Position numbers and translations under genes: made by a program
Assembly (NCBI RefSeq): GCF_004799285.1
Contig: NZ_SSND01000002.1
Span: forward strand, 124,001-188,000
Direction: 5' to 3'
Origin: Aliigemmobacter aestuarii
GTDB taxonomy: Bacteria; Pseudomonadota; Alphaproteobacteria; Rhodobacterales; Rhodobacteraceae
DNA length: 64,000 bases
Shown: in pieces, positions 42,788-49,883 of the stretch
Layout: each line of letters opens with the position of its first letter
Position numbering within the stretch: position 1 is the stretch's first letter
Notes under the pieces: model-generated
The model's database searches: none
Seen by the model: the letters and a program-made list of their open reading frames with translations, nothing else
Told to the model about the DNA's origin: nothing

Positions 42788-43798
42788 ATGACGGAAAATG
42801 GTATGCGGGCGGCGGTGTTCCGGCGCTACGGCGGCCCCGAGGTCATCGAACTGGGGCGACGCCCGATCCCGGTTCCCGGCAAGGGCGATGTTCTGATCCG
42901 TGTCCGCACCTCGTCGGTTTCCAGCGGCGACGCCCGCATCCGGGCGATGCGGATGCCTGCCGGGATGGGCGGTTTCGGGCGGCTGGCCTTCGGCGTGACA
43001 GGCCCGCGCCACACCGTGCTGGGGTCTGAATTGTGCGGCGATGTGGTGGCCCTTGGCCCCGAGGTCACGAGCGTTGCCGAGGGGGAAAGAGTGCTTGGGG
43101 CCACGGGTTTCCGGATGGGTGGGCATGCGGAGTTCTGCTGCCTGCCCGCCATCACCCTGTTCCCCGCACCGGACATCCTGACCGATGACGAGGCGGGGGC
43201 AATGATCTTTGGCGGCACATCGGCACTGGTCTATCTGCGCGACAAGGCGCGGCTGCGCGCCGGCGAACGTCTGCTGATCCTCGGCGCGGCGGGGGCGGTC
43301 GGGTCGGCGGCGGTCCAGATCGCGCGGGCGATGGGGGCCGAGGTCTGGGCGCAGGCGCGGTCGTCGCGGCATGAGGCGCTGCGCGCGCTCGGGGCCGATC
43401 ACCTGTTCGACCGGCGCGACCGGGATTTCGTGGACCTGGGGCAGGCCTGGGATGTGATCCTCGACACGGTGGGCGTCTACCCGGTAGACCGCCTGCGCCG
43501 CGTCCTTGCACCGCGCGGCCGGCTTCTGCTGCTGGCGGCGGGACTTGGCCAGATGCTGTTTTTGCCCCTTGGCAACCGGCTGCGCCCGCAGAAGGTACTG
43601 GCCGGGCCGGTCATGGATCACCCCGACGACGTGCGGGCGCTTGCGCAGATGGTCAATGAAGGGCAGTTCCGGCCGGTGATCGACAGCGCCTTTCCCCTGT
43701 CCGAGATCGTCGAGGCGCACCGGCGGGTCGATACGGGCGAAAAGTTCGGCAACGTCGTCGTGCGGCTGCGCGATCAGGCCAGAAGCGAGGCGGAGTAG
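42788..43798 (+). CDS. NAD(P)-dependent alcohol dehydrogenase / quinone reductase, zinc-free MDR family
   Basis: 336 residues. MDR fold: MRAAVFRRYGGPEVIELGRRPIPVPGKGDVLIRV, LGSELCGDVVALGPEVTSV, nucleotide site LLILGAAGAVGSAAVQIARAMGAEV. No structural zinc cysteines, so it belongs to the quinone-oxidoreductase-like branch. Substrate unknown. Its last 25 bases overlap, tail to tail, the end of the YbaK-type gene. Confidence 0.88.
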   Translation: MTENGMRAAVFRRYGGPEVIELGRRPIPVPGKGDVLIRVRTSSVSSGDARIRAMRMPAGMGGFGRLAFGVTGPRHTVLGSELCGDVVALGPEVTSVAEGERVLGATGFRMGGHAEFCCLPAITLFPAPDILTDDEAGAMIFGGTSALVYLRDKARLRAGERLLILGAAGAVGSAAVQIARAMGAEVWAQARSSRHEALRALGADHLFDRRDRDFVDLGQAWDVILDTVGVYPVDRLRRVLAPRGRLLLLAAGLGQMLFLPLGNRLRPQKVLAGPVMDHPDDVRALAQMVNEGQFRPVIDSAFPLSEIVEAHRRVDTGEKFGNVVVRLRDQARSEAE

Positions 43799-44244
43799 GC
43801 CTTCAGGACCCGCAGCGCATCGGCGGGTGCCATACCCATGAGCAACCCCCGCTGACCCGCATTGATCCAGACCTTCGGCGCCGCGCAGGCAGAAATCTCG
43901 ATGGCCGTGGGCACGAGCCGTTTCTGGCCGAAGGGGGAAATGCCCCCGACCCGGTATCCGGTCAGCTTCTCGGCCTTTGCGGGCGGCATCATCGCCGCCG
44001 ACTTGCCGCCGAAGGCCGCCGCCACCCGTTTCATCGACAGTTGCCGGTCAGAGGGAAGGATGCAGCAGGCGGGCTTGCCATCGACCTCGACCATCAGGGT
44101 CTTCAGCGTCAGCGCGGGGTCAAGGCCAAGGGCGACCGCCGCCGCCAGACCCACCGCATCGGCGCCGGGGTCATAGGCATAGGGATGAAGCGAAACCGCA
44201 ACCCCCTCGCGTTCCAGGGCCTTGAGCGCGGGCGTCGATGCCAT
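43774..44244 (-). CDS. ybaK: YbaK/EbsC-family Cys-tRNA(Pro) deacylase
   Basis: 156 residues. The YbaK fold: ALGLDPALTLKTLMVEVDGKPACCILPSDRQLSMKRVAAAFGGKSAAMM and TGYRVGGISPFGQKRLVPT, with the conserved Lys in the KTLM segment. It clears cysteine misattached to tRNA-Pro. Convergent 25-base overlap with the MDR gene; 24 bases from the NYN gene upstream. Confidence 0.93.
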   Translation of the reverse strand: MASTPALKALEREGVAVSLHPYAYDPGADAVGLAAAVALGLDPALTLKTLMVEVDGKPACCILPSDRQLSMKRVAAAFGGKSAAMMPPAKAEKLTGYRVGGISPFGQKRLVPTAIEISACAAPKVWINAGQRGLLMGMAPADALRVLKAYSASLLA

Positions 44245-44268
44245 TCCGTGCGTCCCGGGGCGGCAGGA

Positions 44269-45026
44269 TCAGTCCCGCCGCCGCACCTCCAGATGATTTC
44301 CCGTGCCCTGCCGCACCTCGAAAGCGCCCGCGCGCTTCAGAAGGTCCGACAGCTTGGCGCTGCCATAGGTGCGCGGGTCGAAATCGGGGTTCTCGCGCTG
44401 GATGAACTGGCCGACCTGCCCCAGCGAATACCATTCGCCATCAGGGTCGATCATGTTCATCGCCTTCCGCGCAAGCGGCACCACGCGCGAAGGCGGCTCT
44501 TTCTCGGCGCCGTCCCTCGGGGCTTCGGCAGGCTCCGCGCGGCGGGTCGTCTTCGGTCCGGTCGCGGGTTCGGGCTTCTCGACATCCCGCAGGATGTTCT
44601 CGATGAACACGAACCGGTTGCAGACGTTGCGCAGCGAAGGCGGCGTCTTTTCCTCGCCGATGCCGATCACCTCAAGCCCGTCCTCGCGGATGCGGCTGGC
44701 AAGGCGGGTGAAATCGCTGTCGGACGACACCAGCACGAAACCGTCGAACTTGCCGCCGTGCAGGATATCCATCGCGTCGATCACAAGGCCGATGTCGCTG
44801 GCGTTCTTGCCCTTGGTGTTGGCCGATTGCTGATGCATCACAAGGCCCAGCTTTTGCGACACATCCTTCCACTTGGCCAGCGCGCCCGACGACCAGTCGC
44901 CATAGACGCGCCGCAGCCCCGGTTCGCCGAAGCCCGCGATTTCCTGAAGGATCGCCTCGGCCGCATTGGCCGAGACGTTGTCTGCGTCGATCAGGACGGC
45001 CAGAAGCTTGGCGCCGTCGCGGGCCA

Positions 45027-45027
<1 letters not shown>
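44269..45027 (-). CDS. NYN-domain protein with C-terminal OST-HTH/LOTUS domain
   Basis: 252 residues. The N-terminal NYN (LabA/DUF88) nuclease-like domain has acidic residues in LLAVLIDADNVSANAAE, GKNASDIGLVIDAMDIL and FVLVSSDSDFTRLASRIRE. A charged linker follows, then a C-terminal winged-helix of the LOTUS type (SLGQVGQFIQRENPDFDPRTYGSAKLSDLLKRAGAFEV), a domain known to bind RNA. It shares the TGATG junction with frmA, so both are translated together. Likely an RNA-metabolism protein; target unknown. Confidence 0.88.
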
Positions 45028-46157
<1,130 letters not shown>

Positions 46158-46208
46158 GAGGTTCCTCCCCTTGTTCGATGCGGGCAGGCTGTGCGAAACA
46201 GAGGGGGA

Positions 46209-46622
46209 ATGCAACTTAGGAAACGACCGATCATGGCTTCTTTTCCCCTCTCTGCCGGTTTGTTCATCGTGTTCGGGTCAGTGGTTCTGGCAGGGTGCAC
46301 CCCGGCGGCACGGCGCGCCCCCGCGCCGGTCGTCCCGGTGGTGACGGTGCCATCGGCGACCGACCCGGCCCTGGCCGTTCCCGGCGCGATCGCCGTCGAT
46401 CCCACACCCGGCCTGAACGACCGCGAACCCGACACCTGCAAGGCCGCCGATCACGTGGCGCTTCTGGGCCAGCCGGGCAGTGCCGCGGCGACGGCGGCCA
46501 TCGCCAAGCCGGTGCGGATCGTGGCGCCGGGGATGATCGTCGATCAGGAGGAATACGACAGCTTCCGCGTGAACTTTTACCTCAACGATCAGGGCGTGAT
46601 CGTGCGGATGAATTGCGGCTGA
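46209..46622 (+). CDS. I78-type peptidase-inhibitor-like lipoprotein, copy 1
   Basis: 137 residues. Signal peptide with a positive start (MQLRKRPIM) and lipobox VVLAGC, followed by a Pro/Ala/Val-rich linker. The C-terminal 60 residues have the I78 pattern: a cysteine in [14 protein letters not shown], then [27 protein letters not shown] and a terminal CG. An ATG at 46233 is an alternative start that would lose the basic residues. First of three tandem paralogues; its stop shares its last base with the next ATG. By family, a potential protease inhibitor held at the membrane. Confidence 0.78.
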   Translation: MQLRKRPIMASFPLSAGLFIVFGSVVLAGCTPAARRAPAPVVPVVTVPSATDPALAVPGAIAVDPTPGLNDREPDTCKAADHVALLGQPGSAAATAAIAKPVRIVAPGMIVDQEEYDSFRVNFYLNDQGVIVRMNCG

Positions 46623-46945
46623 TGCGGTGGCCTAAACCTTTTGCGGATGGACGCGGCGCGGCCTTGGCCGCGATAATGGCGCTTGCCGGGTGCGGCGCGG
46701 GTCAAGAAACCGGCGCCGGTGGCGATCCCCGGCCGAATCTCGCCCCGGCCACGCCCGATCTCTGCGGTGCGGGCCGGCTGGCGGGGTTTGCGGGCCTGCC
46801 GGTGGCGGAACTGGACGAACAGTATCTGCCGCAGGTGGTGCGGGTCATCCGTCCGGGCGACGCGGTGACCGAGGATTTCAGCGCCGCGCGCCTGAATGTC
46901 GATCTGGACGCGGGCGGACGGATGGTGCGCTTCTGGTGCGGTTGA
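46622..46945 (+). CDS. I78-type peptidase-inhibitor-like lipoprotein, copy 2
   Basis: 107 residues. Lipobox MALAGC after a short signal; then the I78 core LCGAGRLAGFAGLPVAELD, VIRPGDAVTEDFSAARLNVDLD and terminal WCG. The two mature cysteines would pair as in the family. Start is coupled to copy 1 by TGATG. Less like copies 1 and 3 in the linker but the same core. Confidence 0.85.
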   Translation: MRWPKPFADGRGAALAAIMALAGCGAGQETGAGGDPRPNLAPATPDLCGAGRLAGFAGLPVAELDEQYLPQVVRVIRPGDAVTEDFSAARLNVDLDAGGRMVRFWCG

Positions 46946-46976
46946 GGCCGCCGGACAAAGGGAAGGGAAGGAAACG

Positions 46977-47270
46977 ATGCGGACGAAGGCTGTTCTTGCT
47001 GCGGCGATTGGGCTTGGCCTTGCGGCCTGCACCCCGGCGGCGCCCCCCGATATCGAGATGCCGACCACCGAAATCGGACTGGAGAGCTGCGGCGGCGACA
47101 AGCTGCAACACTGGGTCGGCCTGCCCTGGAACGAGACGATGGCCGCACAGGCCGGGCCGAACCTGCGCGTGATCACGCCGGGCATGGCCGTGACGATGGA
47201 TTACAGCGCCGAACGGCTGAACGTGGAACTTGACGATGGCGGCATCGTCCGGGTGCTGAGCTGCGGCTGA
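46977..47270 (+). CDS. I78-family peptidase inhibitor lipoprotein, copy 3
   Basis: 97 residues, the most canonical copy: lipobox GLAAC, then ESCGGDKLQHWVGLPWNET, VITPGMAVTMDYSAERLNVELDDGGIV and SCG at the end. I78 inhibitors act on serine peptidases by a loop near the WVG motif (family knowledge). It lies 31 bases after copy 2 with GGGAAGG upstream and ends the operon at a strong terminator. Confidence 0.9.
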   Translation: MRTKAVLAAAIGLGLAACTPAAPPDIEMPTTEIGLESCGGDKLQHWVGLPWNETMAAQAGPNLRVITPGMAVTMDYSAERLNVELDDGGIVRVLSCG

Positions 47271-47295
47271 GCGTTCGGGCAGCCCGAGGCAATGA

Positions 47296-47323
47296 AAAGG
47301 CCCCCGTCGATGCGGGGGCCTTT
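47296..47323. terminator. bidirectional terminator between I78 genes and cytochrome c'
   Basis: AAAGGCCCCCG, 6-base loop, CGGGGGCCTTT, with T-rich ends both ways; 25 bases after the I78 copy 3 stop and 20 bases from the cytochrome c' stop. Confidence 0.88.
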
Positions 47324-47342
47324 CCATTTTGCGCGGTGCGGA

Positions 47343-47786
47343 TCAGTTCTGCACGCGATAGGTGGTGTGGCAATCCTTGCAGGCCCCGCCGATCGCGCCC
47401 ATGCCGGCCTTGACCCCATCGAGCGACGACACGTCGATCGCGGTGACGGCGGCGTTCAGCGCCTCGCCCTTCTTCACGAAATCGTCCCAGCTGGTCCAGA
47501 TTTCCGGCTTCGCCTCGGACGCGGGGTCAAGATCGCCCTCGGTCTCGAACGCCGTGCCGACCTGCGCGATGGCGGCCAGAAGACCGGCCTTCGCGGTCTC
47601 GGCTGCGGCGGCGTCGAACGGTGCCTTGTCGCCCGCCATGTCACCCAGAACCTTGGTGTTCATGCCGACGGTCTTCATCAGGTCCGACCGCGCCTTGGCG
47701 TTCGGATCGGTGCGGTCACCGGCGGCGAAGGCGGTGCCGGCGGCAAGGACAAGGGCGGCGGTAAGGGCTTTGGTCATCAATTTCAT
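47343..47786 (-). CDS. cytochrome c' (class II c-type cytochrome)
   Basis: 147 residues with a signal peptide (ending GTAFA). The haem site CKDCH is near the C-terminus (C136-H140), which with a four-helix pattern defines cytochrome c'. These periplasmic proteins bind nitric oxide and are linked to NO resistance. MKLMTK allows two start ATGs, the first taken here. A promoter and a palindrome lie upstream (see 47817-47857). Confidence 0.92.
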   Translation of the reverse strand: MKLMTKALTAALVLAAGTAFAAGDRTDPNAKARSDLMKTVGMNTKVLGDMAGDKAPFDAAAAETAKAGLLAAIAQVGTAFETEGDLDPASEAKPEIWTSWDDFVKKGEALNAAVTAIDVSSLDGVKAGMGAIGGACKDCHTTYRVQN

Positions 47787-47816
47787 GATCTGGCTCCATG
47801 CTGGACATTGGCCTTC

Positions 47817-47857
47817 AGTATAGATGCGCCAGAATGTCGCGGAAGTGACGTTGTCAC
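47817..47857 (-). promoter_or_regulatory. cytochrome c' promoter with an upstream 13-base palindrome
   Basis: On the minus strand TTCCGC (47844-47839) and TATACT (47822-47817) are 16 bases apart. The palindrome GTGAC-GTT-GTCAC (47845-47857) touches the -35 and is centred about 41 bases before the expected start, the class II position of Crp/Fnr-family activators. The half-site spacing is one base short of a CRP site, so the binder is uncertain. Confidence 0.45.
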
Positions 47858-47939
47858 ATCGGCAAACAGACTCACAGAAATGTCATCGCGAAAGGCGGAT
47901 CGACTCCCCTCACCGGCGCTGTATAACGACAAAAAACTG

Positions 47940-47954
47940 GAACATAGTGTGAAC
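47940..47954 (+). promoter_or_regulatory. LexA box upstream of imuB
   Basis: GAACATAGTGTGAAC fits the alphaproteobacterial SOS operator GTTC-N7-GTTC read on the other strand. It ends 2 bases before the imuB ATG, so LexA would cover the start of transcription or translation. Confidence 0.9.
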
Positions 47955-47956
47955 AT

Positions 47957-49621
47957 ATGGCTGGCCGACGGATTCTCTCGCTCTGGTTTCCCCGTCTCGC
48001 GGCGGAACGCTGGCTGCGCCTTCTGCGGCTGGCGCTGCCGCAGCCCTTCGCCGTGGTCGCCGACCGCAACGGCGCGCAGGTGCTGACCTCGCTTTCGCCC
48101 GAGGCCGAGGCAGCCGGGCTGCGCCCCGGCCAGCCGCTGCGCGACGCCACGGCGATGTGCCCTGGCCTTCTGACACGGCCCGCCGACCCGGTGGCCGAGG
48201 CGCGGTTCCTCGACACGCTCACCCGCTGGGCCGGCAAGTTCAGCCCCTGGGTCGCGCAGGAAGCCCCCGACGGCCTGGTGATCGACCTGACCGGCTGTGC
48301 CCATCTCTTTGGCGGCGAGGCCGGGCTTCTGGCGCAGGTGGAGGCGGATTGCGCCGATCTGGGCCTGACCATGCGGGCAGGCGTCGCCGACACGCGCGGC
48401 GCGGCCTGGGCGCTGGCCCGTTTCGCCGGGCAACGGCCCGCCCATGACCGCAGCGGCGACGCGATCGAACAAGAGGCCCGCGCCACACGGTCGCGCGCCG
48501 CCACCCGCCGCAGGGGATGGGAACGGGGGGGCACGCTGCCGCCCGCCCGCCCGGTGGATGGCCCGCCACAGGGCCTGATCGCCGCGCCCGGGCAGATGCG
48601 GCAAGCGCTGGCGGCCCTGCCGCTTGCCGCCCTGCGCCTGCCCGGCGACGTGGTGGAGGGGTTGGGCCGCCTGGGCCTGCGCCGCGTGGCCGATATCATG
48701 GGCCTGCCCCGTGCTGCGCTGGCACGGCGCTTCGGCACCGATACGCTGGCGCGGCTGGATCAGGCCCTGGGGCTGATGCCGGAACCGGTGAACCCCGGCA
48801 TGGCGCCGCCACAGTTCGCCCTGCGCCTGACCCTGCCCGATCCGATCGGCCTGCGCGCGGATGTAGAGGCGGCGATGGACCGGCTTCTGCCCGAACTCTG
48901 TCTCCGCCTGCGCCGCCAGGGTCGCGGCGCGCGCCGGGTCCGGCTCGAAGGCTGGCGCAGCGACGGCGGCACGGCGGCGGTCGAGGTGGGACTTGCCCGC
49001 GCGACGGATACGCCCGACCGCATCCGCCCGCTTCTGGCGCTGAAGCTGGACGCGATGGAGGCGGGCTTCGGTTTTGACGTGATCCGCGTCGTGGCCACCG
49101 AAACCGAACCGCTGAACCCGCAGCAGCATCGCGGCCATCTGGAGGCGCGCGATGCGGCCGAGGCCCGCGGCCAGGCCGACACCGCGCTGGAGGATCTGGT
49201 GGGCAAGCTGGGCGCCCGGCTGGGAATGGAGAATGTGCTGCGCTTCCACCCGGCCGAAAGCAACATCCCCGAAAAGACCGCGACCGTCCATGCCGCGGCC
49301 TGGAGCGAGCCCTGCCCCGATCCCTGGCCCCGCCCCCCGACCCCGCGGCCGCTGATCCTGTTCCGCCCCGAACCTGTCGACGCCCCCGAAGACCCGGTTC
49401 CTCCGGCCCGCTTCCGCTGGCGCCGCCGCGACCTGTCGCTGCGCCAGGCCATCGGCCCCGAGCGGATCGCCCCGGAATGGTGGCTGGACGATCCCGAATG
49501 GCGCTCGGGCCCGCGCGATTACTGGCGCGTGCTGACGCGCGAGGGCGACCGGCTGTGGCTGTTTTATGCCCACGGCGGCGCGATCGGCGGCGGCTGGTTC
49601 TGCCACGGCAGCTTCACCTGA
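47957..49621 (+). CDS. imuB: ImuB-type Y-family DNA polymerase-like protein
   Basis: 554 residues. Related to Y-family polymerases but the N-terminal acidic motif is lost (LSLWFPRLAAERWLRLL has no catalytic Asp pair), as in ImuB, an inactive adaptor that brings DnaE2 to the sliding clamp. Other family segments are GLVIDLTGCAHLFGGE, GLRRVADIMGLPRAALARRFG and a long C-terminal extension ending WRVLTREGDRLWLFY. It is under a LexA box. The usual imuA partner is not upstream, where cytochrome c' is found instead. Confidence 0.92.
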   Translation: MAGRRILSLWFPRLAAERWLRLLRLALPQPFAVVADRNGAQVLTSLSPEAEAAGLRPGQPLRDATAMCPGLLTRPADPVAEARFLDTLTRWAGKFSPWVAQEAPDGLVIDLTGCAHLFGGEAGLLAQVEADCADLGLTMRAGVADTRGAAWALARFAGQRPAHDRSGDAIEQEARATRSRAATRRRGWERGGTLPPARPVDGPPQGLIAAPGQMRQALAALPLAALRLPGDVVEGLGRLGLRRVADIMGLPRAALARRFGTDTLARLDQALGLMPEPVNPGMAPPQFALRLTLPDPIGLRADVEAAMDRLLPELCLRLRRQGRGARRVRLEGWRSDGGTAAVEVGLARATDTPDRIRPLLALKLDAMEAGFGFDVIRVVATETEPLNPQQHRGHLEARDAAEARGQADTALEDLVGKLGARLGMENVLRFHPAESNIPEKTATVHAAAWSEPCPDPWPRPPTPRPLILFRPEPVDAPEDPVPPARFRWRRRDLSLRQAIGPERIAPEWWLDDPEWRSGPRDYWRVLTREGDRLWLFYAHGGAIGGGWFCHGSFT

Positions 49622-49656
49622 CCCCCGCCGCTGCGCCCCGGAACGGCCTCGGTGAA

Positions 49657-49812
49657 AGGGGGCTTTCCGCCCCCTCGCCACCTGCAGTGGCTCACCCCCG
49701 AGGATATTTGCGCCAAAGTGAAGCCGGTTTGACTCAAATTGTTTTTCAACCTGGCGAAAATACCCTCGGGGGTGAATTTGGCGCAGCCAAAGAGGGGGGC
49801 AGACAGCCCCCC
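49657..49812. repeat. five-hairpin intergenic element, copy A
   Basis: Successive stems: h1 GGGGGC/GCCCCC (49658); h2 CCAC/GTGG (49678); h3 two 24-base arms (49692-49715 and 49752-49775) matching at 22 of 24 positions and enclosing 36 bases; h4 TTTGGC/GCCAAA (49777); h5 GGGGGGC-AGACA-GCCCCCC (49794). It fills most of the 262-base gap between imuB and dnaE2. Copy B (56394-56545) has the same order with paired changes in h2, h3 and h4. Confidence 0.85.
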
Positions 49813-49856
49813 TTTCGCACGCCCCCCCTTTCGCCATGGCTATCACGGGATATAAT

Positions 49857-49871
49857 GTTCACTCTTTGTTC
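49857..49871 (+). promoter_or_regulatory. LexA box upstream of dnaE2
   Basis: GTTCACTCTTTGTTC fits GTTC-N7-GTTC exactly and lies 12 bases before the dnaE2 ATG, so dnaE2 has its own SOS operator, separate from imuB. Confidence 0.92.
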
Positions 49872-49883
49872 AAGTCCGAATCC

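Noticed and set aside
47783-49846. 687-residue open frame antisense to imuB
   Set aside because: A by-product of high GC at third positions; no recognisable motif and it would run into the cytochrome c' promoter and element A.
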